64,000 nucleotides of DNA from the NCBI RefSeq assembly GCF_040448675.1, contig NZ_CP159289.1, positions 5,625,001-5,689,000 of the forward strand, written 5' to 3'. Positions 27,191 through 36,458 of the stretch are shown here, in pieces. Made by a program: the position numbers and the translations under genes. The notes under the pieces are model-generated. The model was given only the letters and a program-made list of their open reading frames with translations, searched no databases and was not told the DNA's origin. Numbering within the stretch: position 1 is the first letter of the stretch; each line of letters starts with the position of its first letter. The DNA comes from Dyadobacter sp. 676 (GTDB lineage: Bacteria > Bacteroidota > Bacteroidia > Cytophagales > Spirosomataceae).

Positions 27191-27826
27191 TTAATATAGG
27201 TTTTGTTGCCATTTGAATTTATGTAATACCTTCCACCCCTTGGGGCCAGTATGAATTATTGAGTTAGACGCAGAGCTGCGATATGTTCCTGTGTACGTGC
27301 TCGGTTCGTAACTGTTGGAGCGCCCAGTGCTACTTTCTTCGACTTGCTGGGAACTGCTTCCCTGCACTTTACCACGCCTTATTAACGTGTTCTTAAAAAA
27401 TAAGACGTCCTGTGATTCATGTACGTAAATTTCTGACAAGTATCCGTAAAAGCCTCCACTTGAAACGATCCAGTAATTATCCTGGTAGCCTTTTAGCCTT
27501 ACTGTGTCATTCTTGTTTACGTATTTAATAACGTCGGAAATCGGGTCGCTCGATTTTCTAATTTTGCCGTCCATTTTAAGTGTAGTCGGTAAAGACATAT
27601 CATCGCCACTACTCCCAAATTTCAATGTCAAATGTTGATCTTCGAGTATTTCAATTTGAGTTCTAAGGGATTTTAACGTATCGCTCTCATTTTGTATTCG
27701 TCTCTCAATCCGAGCTACTTCTTGTTTAAGATGGACCAACATCTCTGCCTGATTTATTTGGCCGTATCCATAAACAGGGAGTATAAGAAAAGTACAAACT
27801 TTGACGATGTTGTAAAAATGGTTCAT
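27191..27826 (-). CDS. secreted protein with coiled coil, SH3-like domain and damaged C-terminal PBCV-type motif
   Basis: A signal peptide (MNHFYNIVKVCTFLILPVYGYGQ) precedes a coiled coil (about 25-65) and a bacterial SH3-like stretch (VNKNDTVRLKGYQDNYWIVSSGGFYGYLSEIYV). The tail reads HTGPKGWKVLHK. Removing one base from the four-base run at 27236-27239 changes it to HTGPKGGRYYINSNGNKTYI, a short conserved C-terminal module found in many Bacteroidota proteins (PBCV basic adaptor-like). The restored frame runs on to about 27115. Its role is unknown. It converges with the toxin-antitoxin pair. Confidence 0.6.
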   Translation of the reverse strand: MNHFYNIVKVCTFLILPVYGYGQINQAEMLVHLKQEVARIERRIQNESDTLKSLRTQIEILEDQHLTLKFGSSGDDMSLPTTLKMDGKIRKSSDPISDVIKYVNKNDTVRLKGYQDNYWIVSSGGFYGYLSEIYVHESQDVLFFKNTLIRRGKVQGSSSQQVEESSTGRSNSYEPSTYTGTYRSSASNSIIHTGPKGWKVLHKFKWQQNLY

Positions 27827-28417
27827 TATTGAGGGGTTAGGAGATTCAATTTAGCACAGCGATTCTTCACCGTATGAGCTAACAATTTAGAAAAATATTC
27901 TTTTAGGGTCAATGATTTTAGGGTTTTTGAAAAACAGGAAATCGGGAGGCTAACAGAAGTAAACGGTGTAATGCGGAGCGGCTTATTCAATTTGCTACGC
28001 GCTGTGCATCATTTTCTTTCTCCGGCTAATATCACTTGTTTCTGGAATGGAAACAATATAAGAGATGTTTTTGGCTAGTATTTAAAATAGCTGCAGACTA
28101 GCTCCCTGTTTGAAGTTAAACAGAATTTAGGCTCAAGGATACCAGGCCCTGGCGGGGCCTTCTAATCCGTTGCCGATTCGGGGGCGCCACGCCTGGGCCG
28201 CAGGGATTCGCCCCACTTTTTCTTGCTATAAACAGAATGCACCTCCGGAGCTTTGTTTGTCTTGCCGTTAGAAAATTCTGCGAAGATCGATTTGCATCGC
28301 AAGAGAATCCTGCAAATAGCCGCGTTTCTGTAAAAGTTTACATGATGAGAAATTTAGCGGCATTGCCTGTTATGGTTGCACAGCAGGCCAGGTATGATCG
28401 AAGGGGCGCGAGAAGTA
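27827..28417. other. non-coding stretch without recognised features
   Basis: No credible ORF on either strand. A GC-rich patch near 28140-28215 contains short complementary segments (ggccc/gggcc) but no clear gene or element. Confidence 0.45.
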
Positions 28418-28642
28418 TTCCGGTGCGCTGCACCTAGGGGCGGGATGTCGGATCATGTCATCTACCAATATTTCGGTGCGCTGCACCTGCTGCGGACGGA
28501 ATACGGGATCATGATAATTTACAAATATCCCGGTACGCTGCACCGTCAACATGCCCATACCAGATACCGCCAAGGCGCAGAGCGCCGCAAGATTTGTAGA
28601 CAAATGCCGGTCGAGTCAAGGTTTAAAAAGGTGCAGCGCACC
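28418..28642. repeat. cluster of palindromic REP-like repeat modules
   Basis: The hairpin core GGTGCGCTGCACC occurs at 28422-28434 and 28475-28487, a variant (GGTACGCTGCACC) at 28532-28544, and the reverse-complement core at 28630-28642. Each forward core is preceded by an A/T-rich head, clearest as TCTACCAATATTTC at 28461. Spacings of 53 and 57 bases and divergent inter-core sequence suit an interspersed repeat family rather than a CRISPR array. Confidence 0.65.
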
Positions 28643-28703
28643 GTAAGAAAACATGCATATTTTAAGAAGTCAGCGGATCAACTATGCCTATGCAATAATC
28701 ACT

Positions 28704-29130
28704 TCATGCCGATTTTGCCATATCCGCAATCTGTTCCTTGCAAATCCGTTCCGTCAAGTCTCTCAATAACTTAACCCGCTCGCCCAGGTATTCCAAGTAC
28801 TTTTCGGGAAAACTGCTGCAAAGGCAGGATGAAGTTTTTCGACCTGATTTCCCAATTTCTCTATGTCGTGAATTTGGGCTTGTAATCAGTGAACACGAGT
28901 AGAGTGGTGGCGTAATATGTCTCTGTGGCTTGGTGAAGATTAAATACGGCAAAATTATTGTCGTTATTTTGAATGGCCAACTCTGCATACTTCTGAAAGT
29001 CATTTGCGTTATTAAACCATTACAGAAAAGCGTCAATTGCTTTTTTCTGTCTTTCCTTGGGATTCCAGTCCTTCGGCTCGGATAATTTGCGTTTCCCCGA
29101 ATCAAAAAGCATAATCCCTTCCTTCAAAGA
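28704..29130 (-). pseudogene. relic of a HEPN-domain (nucleotidyltransferase-HEPN) gene
   Basis: Read on the minus strand, MLFDSGKRKLSEPKDWNPKERQ and then FNNANDFQKYAELAIQNNDNNFAVFNLHQATETYYATTLLVFTDY match the C-terminal HEPN domain of MNT-HEPN fusion proteins. There is an in-frame TAA after DAFL and a frame break near KFHDIEKLGNQ. A piece before EYLGERVKLLRDLTERICKEQI is missing, and the whole nucleotidyltransferase half is absent. The relic begins immediately after the truncated DUF1016 gene, apparently at a deletion junction. Confidence 0.65.
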
Positions 29131-29924
29131 ATGATTCCTATGGTAGGGTTGTCGTCATCTTGTTTTTTCAGGTCGTCGAACATGCGAATGTACATATCCA
29201 TTTGTCCGGTGTCCTGGTGTGTCAACTTGCCTGTTTTTAAATCAAACAGAACAAAGCATTTGAGAAGATAATTATAGAATACGAGATCAATATAATAATG
29301 GCTTGTTTCGGTACTGATCCTGAATTGCCTTCCGACGAATGAAAAGCCTTTTCCCAGTTCGAGTAAGAATTGTTGCAAGTTTCCGATTAATGCTTTCTCA
29401 ATATCCTGTTCTAATCCAGCTACCGGCTCGGGAATGTTCAGGAATTCAAAAACGTATGGATCTTTAATGAAACCCGTTGTTAGTGTTTTGTCGGGTTTTT
29501 GGTTATCGATCGGAACATCTGAATGGGTTTGAGAAGAGAGCAAACGTTGATAATAAAAGGAATTGATATGTCGCTCCAATGTTCGCACGCTCCACATTTG
29601 ATCAGCGGATTCTTTAAGATAATAGGCTCTCGGCTTCCCGGCTTTCCACTCTCATAATTAGCCGGTTGTGGCTCCACGACAGTTTGCTACACACTGTGTA
29701 GCAAACTCAGCAGTGAGCGCGATGGAAAGTGTTTTCAAAATAGCCTCGCCATAGGCAGCCCTCTGTTTTCCCCGCAGTTCTTCCTGCACTATTCTCCTTC
29801 CCATTTGCCAATAGGCTATCACCATTTCACTATTCACAGCACTGTAAGCTTTCTGCCGGGCCAGCTGTAAAATTTGAACAACATCCTGTATTAACGAAGT
29901 TGCCGAAATGTCAGACTTGCTCAT
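29124..29924 (-). pseudogene. relic of a PDDEXK nuclease-domain (DUF1016/YhcG-type) gene
   Basis: The N-terminus (MSKSDISATSLIQDVVQILQ, then IAYWQMGRRIVQEEL) is normal for the family. The C-terminal nuclease domain is readable from LSWSHNRLIMRVES and YYLKESADQMWSVRTLERHINSFYYQRLL to YIDLVFYNYLLKCFVLFDLKTGKLTHQDTGQMDMY. Between them part of the middle is missing and the frame changes more than once. The end stops at PTIGIIL, earlier than family members, which carry on with a further ~50 residues. Family proteins are putative nucleases linked to defence and mobile elements. This copy is non-functional. Confidence 0.7.
29682..29706. repeat. 25-base perfect palindrome at the break in the DUF1016 relic
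   Basis: Two 12-base arms, GTTTGCTACACA and TGTGTAGCAAAC, flank a single central C. It lies at the point where the N-terminal DUF1016 frame ends and the middle of the gene is missing. Confidence 0.7.
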
Positions 29925-29951
29925 CGGTATGTTATTTTAGACCCGGCTGTG

Positions 29952-30710
29952 CTATGCAATAATCACGTCAATATTATGCTGTTTCAGCATCTTCAAATCC
30001 GCTTCCTCGATCTTGTCGTCCGTGACCACCTTGTTAATCTTATCAAACCCGCAAATAAACGCCAAACCGGATTTTTTGAACTTGGATGAATCCGCGACGA
30101 TAATCACTTCTTCGGCGATATCGATCATGATCTGGTTGAGATGGGCTTCCTCCATGTAATGGGTAAAAAAGCCCGAATTCGCCTTTACGCCGTCAATACC
30201 CAGGAAAAGCTTGTTGCAATACAGCTGCCGGAAGTTGCGTTCGGCCATTGGCCCAACCAGCGACATCGAAAATTCTTTGAGATATCCACCTGGCATATAC
30301 ACCTGCAAATTCTTGTATTGGGCCAGGTTATTGACTATATCGAGGGCATTGCTGATCACGGTCAGACTTTTGAACTTTTCGAGGTTGTTGGATATTTCGA
30401 AAGTAGTGGTGCCCGAATCGAGGATGATACTGTCGCCTTCGTTGATCAGCGACGCGGCCTTTTTGCCGATCAGCCGCTTTGTGTCGTGGTTGATTTTCCT
30501 TTTCTCAGTGACCGTCAGGGCGATGTTATTGGTTTTGAAAGCGCCGCCGTGGGCTCTGACGAGCAGGTTGCTGTTTTCCAGCTTGTCCAGGTCGTTGCGG
30601 ATCGTCACCTCGCTCACTTCCAGCATTTCACTCAAATCATTCACACTTACTTCGCCCAACTCATCCAGTTTTTGCAGTATAAGCGAACGACGCTGTGCAG
30701 TTTTTTTCAT
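29952..30710 (-). CDS. DeoR/GlpR-family transcriptional regulator (AgaR-like by context)
   Basis: The start chosen is ATG at 30710 (MKKTAQRRSLILQKL); a start 7 codons upstream is possible. It has an N-terminal DeoR winged helix (about 8-60) and a sugar-phosphate-sensing domain with the ISNALDIVNNLAQY and PGGYLK motifs. Members of this family, including AgaR, repress sugar catabolic operons and release DNA on binding a phosphorylated sugar. It is the last gene of the long minus-strand cluster, and with AgaS, a sugar kinase and an aldolase 14 kb away it is the natural regulator of the region. Confidence 0.88.
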   Translation of the reverse strand: MKKTAQRRSLILQKLDELGEVSVNDLSEMLEVSEVTIRNDLDKLENSNLLVRAHGGAFKTNNIALTVTEKRKINHDTKRLIGKKAASLINEGDSIILDSGTTTFEISNNLEKFKSLTVISNALDIVNNLAQYKNLQVYMPGGYLKEFSMSLVGPMAERNFRQLYCNKLFLGIDGVKANSGFFTHYMEEAHLNQIMIDIAEEVIIVADSSKFKKSGLAFICGFDKINKVVTDDKIEEADLKMLKQHNIDVIIA

Positions 30711-30840
30711 GGAATTAATCCGTTTATTCAATTACTTTGTCGATCCCGGGGTATTTATTCGAAAACGTCCGACGCGTGTGGCCGGAGCGTAAATGTAATA
30801 ACAATTGGCGAAATGCTGTTGCAAACTGAGCGCCATCCGT

Positions 30841-31110
30841 TCAGCCGGCCGGTCGTGCAGAACCCTCGTCCCCGTGCACGAAAGCGCGGTGCACTTCAAC
30901 GATTTTTTCCATACGGGCAAGGATCAGGCCCGTCATTTCTTTTGGAAATGAGGCCTCTACGACGATCCGTTTTAAATGTTCGTCTTCTGTGGCGAATACC
31001 TGCATATAGGTGACTTCGAACCGGCTTTTGCCGAACAACTGCAAAATCCTGCTCAATACCTGGTTGGTGTCGCTGACATAGACCGATATCCGGCTGGATT
31101 GGTTTTCCAT
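30841..31110 (-). CDS. small ACT-domain protein (acetolactate synthase small subunit-like)
   Basis: The 89-residue protein is a single ACT domain (SRISVYVSDTNQVLSRILQLFGKSRFEVTYMQVF, then KRIVVEASFPKE). It resembles the N-terminal half of IlvN but lacks the rest, and no acetolactate synthase catalytic subunit is near. Its start is 2 bases from the stop of the esterase gene, so it is translated from the same transcript. A ligand-binding regulatory role is inferred; why it sits in a sugar cluster is unclear. Confidence 0.7.
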   Translation of the reverse strand: MENQSSRISVYVSDTNQVLSRILQLFGKSRFEVTYMQVFATEDEHLKRIVVEASFPKEMTGLILARMEKIVEVHRAFVHGDEGSARPAG

Positions 31111-31112
31111 CG

Positions 31113-33150
31113 CTATTTCTTCACTTTCACGGTCAATGAAACCCGTTTGGTCTCGCGGATGAATGAATGCGCTCCGTGGCTGTCGCGGCGCGTGTTGCCT
31201 TTTTTAGGATATTCATATATTCCATAGAATGCGATTTCGTGCCCGTCCGGGCAATCCGGGCTGATCTGCACCTGCGAAGTGAGCCGCTGCGCGCCCGACC
31301 AGTCGTTCCGGCCGAAAAACAGCATGTGCCGGTTGCTCATTTTCACGTAGGGATCTTCCGTATAAAGTTGCAGGCCGAAATCATGCAGGGAATCCAGGTC
31401 CGACTTGGTGAAAATGCTGATCCATTCCCCCGGATTGGCGATTCCGTTGCCGTTCCCTTCGCCTACGCGCGTCTGCTTTTCCAGTTCCAGGTTCACGTTG
31501 CTGCCGTCCGCGATTTTAAAATGTGTAAGGGCTGCCTGGGGAGAATAAAAGGGCACTTCCAGCAGAAATTGATCTCTTTTGCCGTTGTAAGTCAGCATTA
31601 ATTTCAGCTTGCCGCGGTCCAGGTTTGCATTCCGGGAGCGGATTTTGAAACCCGTTTTTTCGTGCAAAGCACCCTGTGCGAGTTTACCGATGGTGATAGC
31701 GGTGTCCATCACTTCCACATCTTCATCCTGCGCGATCAGTTCCATGCGAACCGAGTCCACCGCCGCGCCGCCTTTGTTGAACAGCAGCGGACTGAGCGAA
31801 ACGATATCGCCAACGCCGGGCATAGGGTGGTCGAGCGTGTAAGAAGCCATGGTAATATGGCCCGTGTCGCCGGGGCGGTACAGGCCGACGTTGGTTTGCA
31901 GGCCGGTACCCTGCCATTGAATGCGGCCTTTTGCATCGCTGCGCACGGTGGCCCGGGTGATTTTGCGGGTGGGTACATCCAGTTGAATAAGCTCGAAACG
32001 GGTGTTCGGTGCGTAAATGCTATCGGTTGTGACTTTAACGGCGAGGTCAGGCACGGCGGGACCGTCCGGCAGCCACTGCCTGGTGTGCAGGCCGAATCCT
32101 TCGCGCCGCACGTCGTCGAGGATGGTGAAACCGGGAATCGTCCGGTTGCTGCTCACATCGTAGTTCCAGACCGAAAAATTGGGGAACAGGTCGATGTGGT
32201 GCCATTTCTCCGGCCTGGCGAGCGGCATGCGGAAGTAATGCATGTGAAAATCAAACTGCCCTTTGATATTGACCGCATTGTGAAAGCCCCGGAAATAGCC
32301 GACCCCGTAATGCCAGCTTTCATAGTTCAGTTCGAGCGTTTTATAAGCCTGATCGATTTCCTGGTCGTGCTGACGTAAAAAGTCCTTACTGCCAAGATGC
32401 ATCCGAATGGGCAATCCCACAAAATTCCGTCCCATTTCCTTGAACGGCGTGTAAATCTGCAAAGCTTTCGGCCCGACCGTAAACGAGGCCGAAGGACAGA
32501 AAAACGAAGCGCTCGACAATAAATGCGGGTATTTGGATGCCACCAGCATCGACATAAACCCCCCCCATGCTCAACCCCGACACCGCGCGCCCTTCGCGAT
32601 AGGCTTTCGTGCGGTAATGCGTGTCCACATATTTCACGAATTCGGGGAAGTAGTCGACAAACTGCCTGTCTTCCTTCACCGGTGCGATGTCGTACGGGCG
32701 CGGGTATTGCGCGGGCACGTAACCGTCCCATTTGGCGATAATCACGTCGTTATTAGCGACGTAAGTCGCGAAGTTATCCAGCGAATCCGGCCCGCAGCGC
32801 TCGTAGTTGCCATTGAATTCGTCGTAATACCGCGCCTCGCCCGAGCGGGAAACTTCGCCCTCGGCCGGCCCATTGAACCGTCCTGCATTGCCATGGAAAT
32901 AGTAAATCACCGGATACCGCCTCTCTGGATGTTGGTAATAATCGGGCGGGAGAATGAGGCGCAGGTTGCGGGTTTCCTTGAAAACCTCGCTGTAATGAGT
33001 CTTGTCCTCGATGATCGCCTTGGGTCGGGAAGGCTGTGCGTAAACGTTCACCGATGCCGCTAGCCATAGCAGGCAAGACAGCGTGCACACTTGCGGCAGG
33101 TAACTTTTCTTTTTTGTATAAAAATCAAAAAAACTGCAAATCTGATTCAT
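31113..33150 (-). CDS. secreted esterase-fold hydrolase with C-terminal beta-sandwich region (frameshifted)
   Basis: The N-terminal part has a signal-like segment, an esterase oxyanion region (VIYYFHGNAGRF) and the nucleophile elbow GLSMGG near residue 190. There the frame breaks in an eight-base C run (plus strand, 32560-32567). Removing one base joins it to FMSMLVASKYPHLL and the remaining 470 residues, giving about 678 residues. After the esterase domain comes a long beta-rich region with Ig/CARDB-like spacing (about 350-670). It may deacylate a polysaccharide. It lies 13 bases after the DUF5107 gene and is followed by the ACT gene. Confidence 0.75.
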
Positions 33151-33163
33151 AATGCATGGTTGA

Positions 33164-36100
33164 TCATCCTTTTTTTCGCGTCTCGGCCAGGCCGAGTATT
33201 TTGAAAAACAAGGTAGTCAGGTTGTACTTTTTATCAGCTGTTAAATCCTGCCGGAGCTTTTCGGCGCGGGCTTCGTCGTTTTGCGTTTTGGCCAAAATCC
33301 ATTGAACTTCCGGTGCATCGGAGCCTGCCGCGATCCCCCACGTGCGAAGCGAATCCTGCCCGGCTTTCCAGTTATCGAGAAAAGAGGAGGCCTTTTCCGA
33401 CTCGCCCGTGTCGTTGAGCAACCTCACGCCCAGATAATTGCTCAGGGCATTGCGATTGCTTTCTTTGCTGGCATGAAGGGTGTAACCGGTGATGTTTTGT
33501 GCGTATTGTCGCGCTTTCGCGGCATTGCCGAGCTGCGCTTCACAGTAAGCCGCCAGGTAATCGATTAATCGGGTGTCCGGTTCGTGCGGCTTGCCCGTGC
33601 CGAGGTGCTCCGGCCACAAACGGGCCTTTTCGAGCGATTTTAACGCATCCTTGTACTTTTTATTTTCAGCCAATGTGAGCGCATTCGCCAGATGGGCCGT
33701 CAGATATAAAGTATGCCCTTCCCGCGCACCTTCCTGCGGCAGCACATTGACTTTATCCAGCACTTTCAGGCACGCTTCAAATTGCCCAGCGTCCAGCAGC
33801 GATTTGGCGTAATCGATCCCGATCACCGGATTTTCACCGAAGTGCTCATAAGCTTTACGGGCGTTTTCAAGCTCCTTATCCTGCAATTTTTGACTGTTAT
33901 AAAAATGGGTCAGGTAATGCCGGCTGCGCCATTCTTTCGGATTCAATTGATTGGCTTTTATAAAGTCTGCCTCCGCCTGCTCCTGGTCCGCGGCGTCATT
34001 TTGAAATAAAATACCCCTTGCAACGTAAAAAGGCGCATAATCAGGCTCGTTCCCGCAGGCTGCGAATTGCTTCACGGCATTTTCTTTGTCGCGGATGTGC
34101 CAGTAAATCAGCCCGAGATAGTAGCGGTTTTTCCAGGATGGACTTTGTTTTTCAGCCCAAATCAGCACGGGAATAGTCTCCAACCGGAATGGAAAAACCA
34201 GCTCGGGCGACATGGTAATGGCATTCTGCAAATGCTTCCGGCTTTCCGGCGGAGACGAATCCCGGGTGAGATACGCCAGCCAGTAGGACACCGTCGGATA
34301 AGCGGGCGCTAATGCGAGCATCTTCCGGGCTTCCTCGTACTGGCCCTGGTTCACATAGTCCATGGCCAGTTCCAGGTATGTTTCATGAGGCAGCTCGTTG
34401 CGGATCGCTTTTTGGAAAACGGTGCGGTTGGCCTGCGTCGGTGCAAGCAGATACTGCTCGAAATGCGCATAATGGCTCAGCGGGTCGATTTCCAGCAGTT
34501 CTTTCCAAACCTGCGCGGCCTTTTCCGGCTTATTCAGTTTCCGAAGCGCGGTACCCAGCAGCTGGTAGGCCACAAGGTTATTGCGGTTGTAGGTTAATGC
34601 CTTCCGGGCGTCACTCTCGGCTTTTTCGAAATCCTGTTTTTGCAATGCGATGCCCGCCAGTTGCGCATAAGCACCGGAGCGGTATTCCATCGTCCAGGCG
34701 GCTACCGACAACGCTTCTTCGGCTTTGATCAGGTCGCCGAGTTTGCGGTAGAGCGCGCCGTACAGGTAGTTGGCACCGCCGTGGTAGGTATTTTCGGCCA
34801 AAACCTTCCGTGCAAAATCCAGCCCCTGCACGTATTCGCCTTTGCGGTAATGGTATTCTGCCAGCCGGATCGATGCGCCGCTATGGGTTGCTTCTTTTTC
34901 CAGAACAGACAGGTAACGCTGCCGCGCGCCCTCGAAGTTGCGCATCGCATTCTCCTCCTCTCCGAGCTCGAAAAGCCGCTGTGCGGAACGGAAATCCTGT
35001 TTGTCGGATGAAAGAACAGGCCGGTCGAGAACTTTTTCAGGCGCGGTTGAATACACCAGCCGGTCGTTTCCAACGCTTACGCGAACCGATTTTGGACCGC
35101 CGCCCGAAAGGGCGATCGCTTTAACATACACCTCCATCGGCTTCAATTGAAGCGCGTCCCGATAAATAGTCTTCCCTGCAACACTGACTTTCAAGGTATC
35201 GCGAATAGGCGAAATCGGGTTGATGAAAATTTTCAAGCTATCGCCGCCAGTTTTTACATTGAGCGTGCCATAAGGCGAAGCATCCGCCATTCCGCCTGTG
35301 TTTTTTACAGGAAACCAGTATTCCGTTTTCGTCTCGGAGTAAAACGGGCCCAGCGATTTCTGGTTAAACGGACTATGAAACCCGCTGCGTTCGGCCGCCT
35401 GGTTGAAAGTCACGCCCGATTGCGCCTCGATATATTGTCCATCCTGGTCGGTCAGTAAGTCCTCCCAGATCGCCCCCTCGCGCGCCCGCGACCAGATCCA
35501 CAGCTTTTTGCCCGGCGCATCCGAATAGGGCGCCCAATGCCCGAAGCCGAATTTCCGGTCGTGCCAATACCCGCCAAACCATTCTGTATGCGTGCCGACG
35601 ACGTGGTACGACTTGTCGCCGCCGGAATTATTGTTCTTGTAAAAAGACAAGTCGATACCGTTCTGATCAACGGGCCACGGGCTCGCATTGCCGTCGTGCC
35701 CCACATGGTGTGTTCCCGGAAAAAAGAACTGTATATCGTCAGAGGCCCTGAACGCGGCATTTTCCCACGAAAGGTAGGAATCGTGCAGGGGCAGGGGATT
35801 ATACCAAAGGCTTTGCGTCTCGAAATAGGCCTTGTCTTTCGGAAGTACAATTTTTACCCGCCATTGGGTTCGCGAGGCGAGGTCCAGGCCGCCTACCACG
35901 CAAGTAACGCTGCCGTCGGGGTTGTTTTGCGTCACATAGTCCACCGGCGCGGCCGCCCAGGGCGCATGGCCCAGATCGAGCCCGAAGTTGTGCTCGATGC
36001 CGCCGCTTGTCCAGGGCCCGCGGATGCCGATAGCGCGGAATTTCATGACGTGGTTGGTATACACAAACTCCTCGCCGGTCGATTTTTCAACGGCGCCCAT

Positions 36101-36421
36101 CACTTTGCCGCCCACTTCCGGCAATACCTGCACTTTGATATAGGGATTTTCCAGCTCCACAACTTTCCAGTCGCGCATCGTGCTTTTACTGGTGTAGCCG
36201 TCAAAAACGTAGTAAGGATAAAATGGGGCTACTTTCTTGCCGATGCCCATCACCGGCAGCGGGCTGGGGTCGGAGAAAGGGTAGGTCTTCATGGCCTGCA
36301 CTTTTTCCGAAATGCCGGCCTTCTGCGCGTGCAATGCGGGGGACAATGCCAACATGGCGAGCACAAAACGGCTCATTCCGGCATGGACTGGCGATATGAA
36401 AAGAGAGGGAAAGGTGATCAC
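33164..36421 (-). CDS. DUF5107-domain protein with TPR repeats
   Basis: The 1085-residue protein has a signal peptide, then a DUF5107 domain (about 60-350; VLPEVGGKVMGAVEKSTGEEFVYTNH, YVTQNNPDGSVTCVVGGLD). This domain is related to galactose-mutarotase-like sugar-binding folds. From about 480 to the end run tetratricopeptide repeats. Such proteins are found in Bacteroidota sugar loci and are thought to bind or process carbohydrates; activity is not established. It lies 13 bases upstream of the esterase and 37 bases downstream of the DUF4091 gene in the same operon. Confidence 0.82.
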   Translation of the reverse strand: MITFPSLFISPVHAGMSRFVLAMLALSPALHAQKAGISEKVQAMKTYPFSDPSPLPVMGIGKKVAPFYPYYVFDGYTSKSTMRDWKVVELENPYIKVQVLPEVGGKVMGAVEKSTGEEFVYTNHVMKFRAIGIRGPWTSGGIEHNFGLDLGHAPWAAAPVDYVTQNNPDGSVTCVVGGLDLASRTQWRVKIVLPKDKAYFETQSLWYNPLPLHDSYLSWENAAFRASDDIQFFFPGTHHVGHDGNASPWPVDQNGIDLSFYKNNNSGGDKSYHVVGTHTEWFGGYWHDRKFGFGHWAPYSDAPGKKLWIWSRAREGAIWEDLLTDQDGQYIEAQSGVTFNQAAERSGFHSPFNQKSLGPFYSETKTEYWFPVKNTGGMADASPYGTLNVKTGGDSLKIFINPISPIRDTLKVSVAGKTIYRDALQLKPMEVYVKAIALSGGGPKSVRVSVGNDRLVYSTAPEKVLDRPVLSSDKQDFRSAQRLFELGEEENAMRNFEGARQRYLSVLEKEATHSGASIRLAEYHYRKGEYVQGLDFARKVLAENTYHGGANYLYGALYRKLGDLIKAEEALSVAAWTMEYRSGAYAQLAGIALQKQDFEKAESDARKALTYNRNNLVAYQLLGTALRKLNKPEKAAQVWKELLEIDPLSHYAHFEQYLLAPTQANRTVFQKAIRNELPHETYLELAMDYVNQGQYEEARKMLALAPAYPTVSYWLAYLTRDSSPPESRKHLQNAITMSPELVFPFRLETIPVLIWAEKQSPSWKNRYYLGLIYWHIRDKENAVKQFAACGNEPDYAPFYVARGILFQNDAADQEQAEADFIKANQLNPKEWRSRHYLTHFYNSQKLQDKELENARKAYEHFGENPVIGIDYAKSLLDAGQFEACLKVLDKVNVLPQEGAREGHTLYLTAHLANALTLAENKKYKDALKSLEKARLWPEHLGTGKPHEPDTRLIDYLAAYCEAQLGNAAKARQYAQNITGYTLHASKESNRNALSNYLGVRLLNDTGESEKASSFLDNWKAGQDSLRTWGIAAGSDAPEVQWILAKTQNDEARAEKLRQDLTADKKYNLTTLFFKILGLAETRKKG

Positions 36422-36458
36422 GCGGTAAAATGCAGGGTTTAGGAGTTTGAATCAGGAA

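Noticed and set aside
28237..28437. 66-codon ORF before the repeat cluster
   Set aside because: Runs into the repeat element and shows no protein-like pattern.
28418..28642. Regularly spaced repeats resembling a short CRISPR array
   Set aside because: Only three forward cores plus one inverted, cores are 13 bases, spacing is uneven, and the intervening sequence is itself partly similar. No cas gene is near.
35537..36442. 301-codon plus-strand ORF
   Set aside because: Antisense to the DUF5107 gene; no recognisable motif.
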